Source: Aequorivita echinoideorum (GTDB lineage: Bacteria; Bacteroidota; Bacteroidia; Flavobacteriales; Flavobacteriaceae). From it: a stretch of 64,000 bases of DNA. The notes under the pieces are model-generated. The model made no database searches. It was not told the origin of the DNA and saw nothing but the letters and a program-made list of their open reading frames with translations. Positions 34,544 through 42,105 of this stretch are shown here, piece after piece; positions within the stretch are counted from its first letter, which is position 1, and each line of letters starts with the position of its first letter. The stretch covers positions 434,001 to 498,000 of the forward strand of contig NZ_JAHCTB010000001.1 in the NCBI RefSeq assembly GCF_018476645.1, in the 5' to 3' direction. The position numbers were made by a program, and so were the translations under genes.

Positions 34544-34760
34544 TAAATCAAGTAATGCTGTTGACTTGTCTTTTTCAAAAGATTTTATAAAAATCACTTT
34601 TGAAGATGCCAGACAACTTTCGGTTCCCTTAGAATGGTTTCCGAGGCTCCGAAATGCTTCAAAAGAAGATTTAAACAATTGGAGATTTATTGGTGATGGA
34701 GAAGGTATCCATTGGGAAAGTTTAGATGAAGATATTTTAATTGAAAACCTTTTGATATAA
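34524..34760 (+). CDS. DUF2442 family protein
   Basis: 78 residues with the DUF2442 core: LSFSKDFIKITFEDARQLSVPLEWFPRLRNAS, then GEGIHWESLDEDILIENLL. These small proteins usually lie directly beside DUF4160 genes; the pair is often regarded as toxin-antitoxin-like, though that role is not firmly shown. Here it overlaps the frameshifted DUF4160 gene by 20 bases and lies 26 bases before hppD. It keeps an intact frame although its partner is broken. Confidence 0.85.
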   Translation: MNTLTNNKSSNAVDLSFSKDFIKITFEDARQLSVPLEWFPRLRNASKEDLNNWRFIGDGEGIHWESLDEDILIENLLI

Positions 34761-34786
34761 TACTATCAATTTTTTAAAAATAAATT

Positions 34787-35947
34787 ATGAGCAAAGAAGT
34801 AAAATCAGTCGATTATGGGCTGGAGAAAATATTTGAAGGAGCAGAAGATTTTCTGCCATTGTTGGGTACCGATTACGTAGAATTTTATGTGGGTAATGCT
34901 AAGCAATCTGCACATTTCTACAAAACCGCTTTTGGATTTCAATCCTATGCTTACAGCGGTCTGGAAACAGGATCACGAGATTCGGTAAGTTATGTTTTGA
35001 AACAGGATAAAATACGTTTGGTTTTGACTACGCCGCTCAATAGTGCTTCACCTATAAATGACCATATTGTAAAGCACGGTGATGGTGTAAAGGTAATTGC
35101 ACTTTGGGTTGATGATGCGCGTAGTGCTTTTGAGGAAACTACAAAACGAGGCGCAAAACCCTATATGGAGCCAAAAGTTGAAAAAGACGAAGACGGCGAA
35201 ATAGTGAGAAGCGGAATCTATACCTATGGTGAGACCGTCCATATGTTTGTGGAACGGAAAAACTATAACGGGAAATTTTTACCGGGCTTCCGTGAATGGA
35301 AAAGTGACTACAACCCAGAACCTACCGGCTTAAAATATATTGACCATATGGTAGGAAATGTTGGTTGGGGCCAAATGAACAAATGGGTAAAATGGTACGA
35401 AGATGTTATGGGTTTTGTGAATTTCCTATCATTTGATGATAAACAAATCCATACTGAATATTCAGCATTGATGAGCAAGGTAATGAGCAACGGTAATGGC
35501 CGAATAAAATTCCCCATAAACGAACCAGCTGAAGGAATAAAAAAATCACAGATTGAGGAATATCTGGATTTTTATGAAGACAGTGGCGTACAGCATCTAG
35601 CAGTGGCAACGGACGATATTATTAAAACCGTTAGCCAGCTAAAAGCACGTGGTGTTGAATTTTTACCGCCACCGCCACAAGCCTATTATGATGATATTCC
35701 AAGAAGGCTTGGTTCCCATATGGAAATGATGAAAGAGGACATCAATGAACTGAAAAATCTTTCGATTATGGTTGATGCCGATGAGGAAGGATATTTACTT
35801 CAAATTTTCACAAAACCTGTTGAGGACAGGCCAACCCTCTTTTTTGAGATAATTCAGCGGATGGGAGCCAAAGGCTTTGGAGCTGGAAATTTCAAGGCGC
35901 TTTTTGAATCCATAGAGCGTGAACAGGCCCAGCGCGGAACTTTGTAA
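34787..35947 (+). CDS. hppD: 4-hydroxyphenylpyruvate dioxygenase
   Basis: Fe(II) enzyme converting 4-hydroxyphenylpyruvate to homogentisate, the substrate of the hmgA product. 386 residues with two VOC domains. Iron ligands fit His in YIDHMVGNV (near 185), His in GVQHLAVATDDI (near 265) and Glu in the C-terminal RPTLFFEIIQRMGAKGFGAGNFKALFESIEREQ block (near 350). The order hmgA, inserted pair, hppD is on one strand. A long hairpin follows the stop. Confidence 0.95.
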   Translation: MSKEVKSVDYGLEKIFEGAEDFLPLLGTDYVEFYVGNAKQSAHFYKTAFGFQSYAYSGLETGSRDSVSYVLKQDKIRLVLTTPLNSASPINDHIVKHGDGVKVIALWVDDARSAFEETTKRGAKPYMEPKVEKDEDGEIVRSGIYTYGETVHMFVERKNYNGKFLPGFREWKSDYNPEPTGLKYIDHMVGNVGWGQMNKWVKWYEDVMGFVNFLSFDDKQIHTEYSALMSKVMSNGNGRIKFPINEPAEGIKKSQIEEYLDFYEDSGVQHLAVATDDIIKTVSQLKARGVEFLPPPPQAYYDDIPRRLGSHMEMMKEDINELKNLSIMVDADEEGYLLQIFTKPVEDRPTLFFEIIQRMGAKGFGAGNFKALFESIEREQAQRGTL

Positions 35948-35964
35948 AAAGTATGAAATATTCT

Positions 35965-35995
35965 GGAGACTCCATCGTCTATAGATGGAGTTTCC
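35965..35995 (+). terminator. hairpin after hppD, probable terminator
   Basis: Twelve-base-pair stem GGAGACTCCATC / GATGGAGTTTCC with one G-T pair and a 7-base loop. The following TTATTTTGG is a poor T-run, so termination may be partial. Confidence 0.55.
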
Positions 35996-36049
35996 TTATT
36001 TTGGAACAATAGTTGTAAAACCAAAACCGAAAACTTAATTGCCGGTTCC

Positions 36050-36820
36050 ATGAAAAAGCTACTTACGCTTTTATTTCTTTTCAATGTATTTTTAATTTCT
36101 TCCCAAGAGAAGGCCTATGGCGACGGTGAATATTTTAAATTCCGCGTCCACTATGGCTTTGTTACCGCCGGTTACGCAACGCTGAATGTAAAAAGCACCA
36201 CGCTTAACGGAAAAAATGTATACCATGTTAAGGGTTTTGGTGAAACCGTGGGTATGTCCAGTTGGTTTTTTAAGGTCCAGGATGATTATCAATCCTACAT
36301 AGATAAGGAATCAAATACACCCTATCGTTTTATTCGAAAGATAGATGAAGGCGGCTATACTAAAGATATTGTTATCGATTTTGATCATTACCGAAACAAG
36401 GCAACCGTTAACGATAAAAAAAAAGATGAAGTTGAGGTATTCAGCGTTTTGGACGGAACACAGGATATGATTTCCGCTTTCTATTACCTTCGAAACAAGC
36501 TCGATATTTCAGACATAAAAGAAGGGGAAACAGTAGAAATGAATATGTTTTTTGATAAGGAAAACTATAAATTCAAACTTAAATTCCTTGGCCGCGAAGT
36601 TTTAAAAACAAATTTTGGTAATATTGCAACTTTAAGGTTTCGGCCATACGTGCAGTCTGGCAGGGTTTTCAAGGAAAAGGAAAGTTTGACCGTATGGATA
36701 AGTGACGATGCCAATAAAATTCCGCTTCTCATAAAGGCAGATTTGGCAGTGGGTTCGTTAAAGGCAACCTTAACTGAATTTAAAGGACTTCAGCATTCTT
36801 TCAAAATAATTGCTGATTGA
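36050..36820 (+). CDS. DUF3108 family exported protein
   Basis: 256 residues with a signal peptide ending near 18 (FLISSQ). Typical DUF3108 segments: GEYFKFRVHYGFVTAGYATLNV near 25-46, VGMSSWFFKVQDDYQSYID near 67, MISAFYYLRNKLD near 143 and ATLRFRPYVQSGRVFKEKESLTVWISDDANKIPLLIKADLAVGSLKATL near 193-241. It should be a periplasmic all-beta protein; function unknown. It runs in front of the M23 peptidase gene with a 32-base gap, which suggests a shared cell-envelope role. Confidence 0.85.
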   Translation: MKKLLTLLFLFNVFLISSQEKAYGDGEYFKFRVHYGFVTAGYATLNVKSTTLNGKNVYHVKGFGETVGMSSWFFKVQDDYQSYIDKESNTPYRFIRKIDEGGYTKDIVIDFDHYRNKATVNDKKKDEVEVFSVLDGTQDMISAFYYLRNKLDISDIKEGETVEMNMFFDKENYKFKLKFLGREVLKTNFGNIATLRFRPYVQSGRVFKEKESLTVWISDDANKIPLLIKADLAVGSLKATLTEFKGLQHSFKIIAD

Positions 36821-36852
36821 AATAGAATATATAATACAGAAATTTCCCCGTA

Positions 36853-38070
36853 TTGAAGCATTTAATTTTAGCAACATTAGCAGCCATAATTTTTACCGCG
36901 TGTGAAAACACGAAAGACGATATAATTGAAGAAACCATTCCGCAGGAAACCATTATTGAGCAATATGGTTATATTCTTAACGATTTTAATGTAGTCCGCG
37001 ATACCATTAGAAATGGAGATACTTTCGGGGATATTTTGAATGCGAATGGTGTATCGCAGGATCAAATCCTTGAGGTAGCAAATAAATTCCGAGATAGTTT
37101 TGATGTTCGAAAAATAAGAGTTGGAAAACCCTATGTGTTGCTAAATTCAAAAGATTCCCTGAACAAAACTCAGGTCTTTATCTATGAAACCAATAAAGTA
37201 GACTATGCAGTTATTGATTTCAGAAATGAAATAAACTGCTACAACAGCCAAAAACCCGTTCATTATGTAGAAAAAGTTGCTTCCGGGGTTATTACCAGCA
37301 GTCTTTCAGCCACTATGGAGGAGCAAAACCTGAGTCCTTACATGACGGACCAATTGGCGAGTATTTATGCTTGGACTATCAATTTTTTCAAACTACAGCC
37401 GGGCGACCGTTTTAAAGTTGTTTACTCACAGAAGTTTATAAATGATACAATTCCGGGTGGTCTAGATGAAATAAAAGCCGCATACTTTGAGCACGGCGGA
37501 AAAAAACTGTACGCCTTTAAATATACCACGGACTCCATTGAAAATATTTCAGGTTATTATGATGAAAATGCGAATAATTTGAAGAGAGCATTTTTAAAGG
37601 CACCGGTAAAATTCAGCAGAATTTCTTCGCGATATAACCTCACACGCAGAATTAAATATTACGGCTACAAATTGCGCCCACACCGCGGGACAGATTTTGC
37701 AGCGCCCATTGGCACTCCCATTCTTGCCACGGCAGACGGAACCGTAACCAAATCAGAACGAAAAGGCGGAAATGGAAATTATGTGAAAATAAACCACAAT
37801 AGCACCTACGATACACAATATCTTCATATGAAAGCGCGCAACGTAAAAGTAGGTCAGCGCGTGAGCCAAGGTGATGTAATTGGCTGGATAGGAATGACTG
37901 GCAACACGGGAGGTCCCCACGTTTGCTATCGCTTTTGGAAAAATGGTAAGGAAGTAGATCCGTTCAAGGAAGATACACCATTTTCACAACCATTGCCCAA
38001 AGCAATCCACGAGCAATATTTTTCAACCATTGCGCCCATTAAAGATAAAATGGACTGCCTGGTTTTTTAA
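36853..38070 (+). CDS. M23-family peptidoglycan DD-metallopeptidase, lipoprotein
   Basis: 405 residues; TTG start at 36853 gives MKHLILATLAAIIFTAC with lipobox Cys17. A LysM/OapA-like segment follows (RDTIRNGDTFGDILNANGVSQDQILEVANKF, about 55-85). The LytM zinc domain is C-terminal: HRGTDFAAPIGTPILATADG near 277 (His, Asp), HMKARNVKVGQRVSQGDVIGWIGMTGNTGGPHVCYRFW near 320-360 (HxH-type final ligand). It cuts peptide cross-bridges of peptidoglycan in the periplasm. All zinc ligands appear present, so it should be active rather than an EnvC-like activator. Confidence 0.93.
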   Translation: MKHLILATLAAIIFTACENTKDDIIEETIPQETIIEQYGYILNDFNVVRDTIRNGDTFGDILNANGVSQDQILEVANKFRDSFDVRKIRVGKPYVLLNSKDSLNKTQVFIYETNKVDYAVIDFRNEINCYNSQKPVHYVEKVASGVITSSLSATMEEQNLSPYMTDQLASIYAWTINFFKLQPGDRFKVVYSQKFINDTIPGGLDEIKAAYFEHGGKKLYAFKYTTDSIENISGYYDENANNLKRAFLKAPVKFSRISSRYNLTRRIKYYGYKLRPHRGTDFAAPIGTPILATADGTVTKSERKGGNGNYVKINHNSTYDTQYLHMKARNVKVGQRVSQGDVIGWIGMTGNTGGPHVCYRFWKNGKEVDPFKEDTPFSQPLPKAIHEQYFSTIAPIKDKMDCLVF

Positions 38071-38197
38071 TCTTTCCACCATTTAAATTTGTTAATAAAC
38101 TGTTACTAAGTAACAGGCAAGAGCCTATTTTTCAATTATTTAATTGAATAATTTTAAGATGCCAATAAATTCTTGTTGATTTCTTAACTATTATTTA

Positions 38198-38228
38198 TTG
38201 AATAAACACATACAGAAATATAATTTTG
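38198..38228 (+). promoter_or_regulatory. promoter of the second TonB-dependent receptor
   Basis: TTG at 38198-38200, 20-base spacer, TAATTTTG at 38221-38228: full match to the Bacteroidetes consensus, 26 bases before the ATG. The preceding 38071-38197 shows AT-rich DNA with no gene. Confidence 0.6.
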
Positions 38229-38254
38229 ACCCTGTTTTAATTAAATAACTACTT

Positions 38255-41062
38255 ATGAAAAAACTCTTACTTATTATGCTGTTTCTGAGTACTTTTGCTT
38301 CGTTTTCGCAAGGGAAGGTCACCGGAAAAATTATTGATGCACAATCTGGACAACCCCTTTCTGGTGCTAATGTGGTAGAAACGGGAACATCGAACGGGAC
38401 AATCGCTGATTTTGATGGCAACTTTACAATCAACGTAAAATCTAATTCGGGAACCCTTACTTTTTCTTTCGTAGGTTTTCTTGAGACAACAGCATCATAC
38501 ACCTTAAATAACGGAATTGCGAATGTGGGTCAAATTTCAATGACTACAGATACAGATGCTCTTGAAGAGGTAGTAATTACTGCTTCCGGAGTTGTAGATA
38601 TTGCAAAGGATAGGGAAACTCCCGTGGCTGTTTCAACCATTCGCTCTGAAGAAATTCAGGAAAAATTAGGATCGCAGGAATTTCCTGAAATCTTGAACAA
38701 TACACCTTCCATTTACGCCACCAAGCAAGGGGGAGGTTTTGGTGATGCGCGTATCAACATTCGTGGTTTTGATACGCAAAATTCGGCAGTGCTTATTAAC
38801 GGTATCCCCGTGAACGATATGGAAAATGGTATTGTATACTGGAGCAACTGGGCGGGACTGTCTGATGTAGCTTCTGCAATACAAGTTCAGCGTGGTTTGG
38901 GCTCTTCAAAACTTACGGTTTCTTCCGTGGGTGGAACCATCAACGTTATTACCCGTAGTGCGGATAGGCAAGAAGGCGGCTTTTTCAGCGGAACCGTGGG
39001 CAACAACAATTACATTAAAAACGTAGCTTCCTATTCTACGGGCTTATCTGAAAATGGATGGTCCGGTTCATTCCTTTTCAGTAGAACTGAAGGGGATGGT
39101 TATGTAGATGGAACTGAGTTTGAAGCATACAATTACTACATAGGCGTAGGTTACAAACCGAATGATTCACATTCCTTTGAATTCACTTTAACCGGTGCTC
39201 CCCAACAGCACAACCAGCGCGGTTTTGCCCCGGCAATTTCAGATTATATTCAATATGGAAGTAATGGCGAGCCTAGAATAAAATACAATAGCGATTGGGG
39301 ACTGCGCAACGGTCGCGAATTCACATTCGCCGGAAATTTTTATCACAAACCATTGGCATCGCTTAACTGGGAATGGGATCTTAGCGAAAATTCAAAAATA
39401 AGCACTTCAGCCTATGCCTCTTTTGGTCGTGGGGGCTCTGTAGGATCTATCGGTAGAATTAATAGAAACCAATCTTTTGCACTTCCCAAAACCGAAAATG
39501 GTTTAGTTCCAGTCGATGCCATCATTGCCTATAACTCGGGTGGTTTTGTACCAGAATTGGGCGGTGTCCGCTTTGGATATTCTGGCGGTGGCGGTGCTTT
39601 CCAGGGCCAATTTGTTAATGGAAACAACAGCAGTTCACAATTTGTAAGTGATTCCGGTTTTATCAATGGAAGGCAAAACGGTATATCCCAACGGTCTTCG
39701 GTGAACTCCCATAACTGGTATGGTTTGATTTCAAATTTTGAAACAAATCTAAATGAAAACCTTACCATGGATTTTGGTATCGATTTACGTTCATACACAG
39801 GTTTCCACTACCGAAGATTGGTAGACCTTTTGGGAGCTGACGTTTATGTGGATAGCGATAATATTAATAATCCATACAGATTTTTAACTGAAACATACGA
39901 GCCCACCGTCGGCAACACCTTCAATGTATTTAAAAGTATTGATGATGAGGAAAAAATTGATTACTATAATGATGGAAACGTAAGCTGGCTGGGCGCTTTC
40001 GGGCAGTTGGAATATTCAAATGAAACCATTTCAGGTTTTGTGCAGGGCGCAATTTCAAATCAAGGTTTTCAACGGGTTGATTATTTCAACTATTTGGATT
40101 CTGACCCTGAGCAGGAATCCAAAACCGAAAATATTTTAGGTGGTAATATTAAAGGTGGCGTTAACTTCAATATTGATGAAAAGAACAATATTTTCGCAAA
40201 TGCTGGGTATTATTCAAAACAGCCACTTTTTGATGCCGTTTTTCCGAGTTTTGTTTCCAATGAAATCAATGAAAATTTGGTCAATGAAAAAATTATTGGA
40301 ACTGAAATAGGTTACGGGTTCCGTACACGCGGGTTTCGTGCCAATTTGAACTTGTACCGTACCAGTTGGGATGATCGTTTTTCAACCATTTCGCAAAATA
40401 TTGATGTAAATGGCACCCCGGAAGATTCAAACGATGACATACGCGGAACGGCAAATATCCAAGGCATCAAGCAGGTACATATGGGAGCTGAATTTGATTT
40501 CACTGCACGCATTAATGATGTGCTTTCTTTCAACGGTATGGTTTCTTACGGAGACTGGCGCTATGACGGAAACGTTTCCGCCGCCTTTTTTGATGAAAGT
40601 AACCAGCCCATTCTTGAAAACGGGCAGCCAAGCGTGGGGACATTGTATCTAGACGACATCAAAGTAGGAGATGCGGCCCAATTCACGGCCAGTTTGGGTA
40701 CTTCGGTAAACATCTTAAAAAACTTAAAAGTGGATGCAAACTACCGTTTCGCCGATAAACTTTATGCAGAAATAAATGCCGAGGATTTTGACACTCCAGA
40801 CAATAATGGTTCTTTGGAATTGCCGAGTTTTGGCCTGCTGGATGCGGGATTGTCCTTCAGTGTTCCTTTTATGGAAAGATATAAAACGTTGGATTTCAGA
40901 TTGAACATAAACAACGTTTTGGATAAAACCTATATTTCTGAATCTGATACCAATTTCTTCGCACAGCCCGGTGATCCAACCTACGATGGTATCGCTACTT
41001 CAAACCGTGTATTTTTCGGTTTTGGAACTACTTGGAATGCCAGCGTTCGCTTGAATTTCTAA
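38255..41062 (+). CDS. TonB-dependent outer-membrane receptor
   Basis: 935 residues. Signal peptide to about 20 (MKKLLLIMLFLSTFASFSQ). Carboxypeptidase-like domain KVTGKIIDAQSGQPLSGANVVETGTSNGTIADFDGNFTI at 21-110, then a plug with SIYATKQGGGFGDARINIRGFDTQNSAVLINGIPVNDMENG near 150-190 and TVSSVGGTINVITR, and a long barrel ending with WNASVRLNF. It has its own consensus promoter and a terminator, and no SusD-type or other partner lipoprotein beside it, so the ligand cannot be guessed. A siderophore/cobalamin-like solo receptor is possible. Confidence 0.93.
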   Translation: MKKLLLIMLFLSTFASFSQGKVTGKIIDAQSGQPLSGANVVETGTSNGTIADFDGNFTINVKSNSGTLTFSFVGFLETTASYTLNNGIANVGQISMTTDTDALEEVVITASGVVDIAKDRETPVAVSTIRSEEIQEKLGSQEFPEILNNTPSIYATKQGGGFGDARINIRGFDTQNSAVLINGIPVNDMENGIVYWSNWAGLSDVASAIQVQRGLGSSKLTVSSVGGTINVITRSADRQEGGFFSGTVGNNNYIKNVASYSTGLSENGWSGSFLFSRTEGDGYVDGTEFEAYNYYIGVGYKPNDSHSFEFTLTGAPQQHNQRGFAPAISDYIQYGSNGEPRIKYNSDWGLRNGREFTFAGNFYHKPLASLNWEWDLSENSKISTSAYASFGRGGSVGSIGRINRNQSFALPKTENGLVPVDAIIAYNSGGFVPELGGVRFGYSGGGGAFQGQFVNGNNSSSQFVSDSGFINGRQNGISQRSSVNSHNWYGLISNFETNLNENLTMDFGIDLRSYTGFHYRRLVDLLGADVYVDSDNINNPYRFLTETYEPTVGNTFNVFKSIDDEEKIDYYNDGNVSWLGAFGQLEYSNETISGFVQGAISNQGFQRVDYFNYLDSDPEQESKTENILGGNIKGGVNFNIDEKNNIFANAGYYSKQPLFDAVFPSFVSNEINENLVNEKIIGTEIGYGFRTRGFRANLNLYRTSWDDRFSTISQNIDVNGTPEDSNDDIRGTANIQGIKQVHMGAEFDFTARINDVLSFNGMVSYGDWRYDGNVSAAFFDESNQPILENGQPSVGTLYLDDIKVGDAAQFTASLGTSVNILKNLKVDANYRFADKLYAEINAEDFDTPDNNGSLELPSFGLLDAGLSFSVPFMERYKTLDFRLNINNVLDKTYISESDTNFFAQPGDPTYDGIATSNRVFFGFGTTWNASVRLNF

Positions 41063-41084
41063 AAAAGAATTTCTTCTAAAGATG

Positions 41085-41123
41085 AAAACATTCTCCAAAG
41101 TACTATTTTGGGGAATGTTTTTT
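41085..41123 (+). terminator. intrinsic terminator after the TonB receptor
   Basis: AAAACATTCTCC pairs with GGGGAATGTTTT (one G-T wobble), with further A/T pairing inside the loop, followed by a T-run. Confidence 0.75.
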
Positions 41124-41136
41124 ATTTAAATAAAAC

Positions 41137-41144
41137 TATCTTTG
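41137..41144 (+). promoter_or_regulatory. putative -7 box of the small membrane protein gene
   Basis: TATCTTTG, 26 bases before the ATG at 41171. No TTG at 17-23 bases upstream. Confidence 0.4.
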
Positions 41145-41170
41145 GAAACATTCCGAAAAAATCGAAATTT

Positions 41171-41611
41171 ATGTATTCCACTATTCAATTTATACATTCT
41201 TACTGGGCATATTTAGTAGTAATTGTAGTGCTTTTGGCAACATTGAATGCCCTAGCGGGATTGTTCACAAAAAAGGAATATGGCGCAAATGATTTCAGGA
41301 TTTCGCTCTTCGCATTGATTATTACGCACATTCAGTTCTTGATTGGGCTAGTTCTTTTTTTCATTTCACCCTTTGGGCTAAAAAATATTATGAATTTAGG
41401 AATGGGTGAAGTAATGAAGGATCCAAATTATAGATTGCTTGCGGTTGAGCATCCACTTGTTATGATTTTGACGGTAACATTCATAACCGTTGGATATTCC
41501 AAGCATAAAAAGAAATTACTTTCTGGGAAAAAATTTAAAACCTTGGCCATATTTTATACCATCGCGGCTATTCTATTATTGAGCAGAATTCCTTGGGGAC
41601 AGTGGTTTTAG
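41171..41611 (+). CDS. four-helix membrane protein, cytochrome b-like
   Basis: 146 residues from the ATG at 41171; the upstream ATG at 41108 lies in the terminator hairpin and before the -7 box. Four membrane segments (about 12-32, 48-70, 98-117, 126-142). Conserved-looking polar residues are placed in or near them: HSYW near 9, HIQF near 55, EHP near 97 and K/H-rich loop SKHKKK near 115. Histidines on several helices could hold haem, which is why relatives are sometimes labelled cytochrome b; no proof here. Confidence 0.7.
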   Translation: MYSTIQFIHSYWAYLVVIVVLLATLNALAGLFTKKEYGANDFRISLFALIITHIQFLIGLVLFFISPFGLKNIMNLGMGEVMKDPNYRLLAVEHPLVMILTVTFITVGYSKHKKKLLSGKKFKTLAIFYTIAAILLLSRIPWGQWF

Positions 41612-41636
41612 AAAAAATTAAATGAGCATAAAAAAG

Positions 41637-41670
41637 AAAAACCTGTTAGCCAAACTAACAGGTTTTTTTT
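41637..41670. terminator. bidirectional terminator between the membrane protein and dksA-like genes
   Basis: Perfect 9-bp stem ACCTGTTAG / CTAACAGGT extended by A/T flanks, CCAAA loop, T8 on the plus side and A-run on the other. Serves both convergent genes. Confidence 0.9.
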
Positions 41671-41688
41671 ATTTGTAAAATATTAATT

Positions 41689-42078
41689 TTATTTCTGAAG
41701 ATTCTTTGCCTCGATACTAAGCGTGGCGTGCGGAACCAAACGAAGACGATCTTTGTTGATGAGCTTCCCGGTTACGCGGCAAATTCCATACGTTTTGTTT
41801 TCAATGCGCACCATCGCATTCTTCAAATCACGGATAAATTTTTCCTGACGAATTGCAAGCTGGGAGTTTGCCTCCTTGCTCATTACTTCGCTGCCTTCGT
41901 CAAAAGCTTTGAACGTAGGCGAAGTATCATCCGTCCCATTATTGCTATCGTTTTTATAGGAGCTTTTAATGAGTTCCAATTGTTCAATTGCTTTGTTTAT
42001 TTTATCCTGTATCAAACCTCTGAATTCATCCAACTCAGCGTCTGAAAATCTTGTACGTTCTTGTTCTACCATTTCCAT
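41689..42078 (-). CDS. DksA/TraR-family transcription factor lacking most zinc cysteines
   Basis: 129 residues. The N-terminal half is a coiled coil (DAELDEFRGLIQDKINKAIEQLELIKSSY), the C-terminal half the DksA globular part (QEKFIRDLKNAMVRIENKTYGICRVTGKLINKDRLRLVPHATLSIEAKNL). The canonical CX2C-X17-CX2C finger is reduced: the four places read C, T, S, A. Such proteins bind RNA polymerase through the secondary channel and adjust rRNA and amino-acid genes in the stringent response; a zinc-free fold is likely. It lies 27 bases after ileS on the same strand, an arrangement common in Bacteroidetes. Confidence 0.88.
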   Translation of the reverse strand: MEMVEQERTRFSDAELDEFRGLIQDKINKAIEQLELIKSSYKNDSNNGTDDTSPTFKAFDEGSEVMSKEANSQLAIRQEKFIRDLKNAMVRIENKTYGICRVTGKLINKDRLRLVPHATLSIEAKNLQK

Positions 42079-42105
42079 TTTATTTTGTTATTTCAAACCC
42101 GAAGG

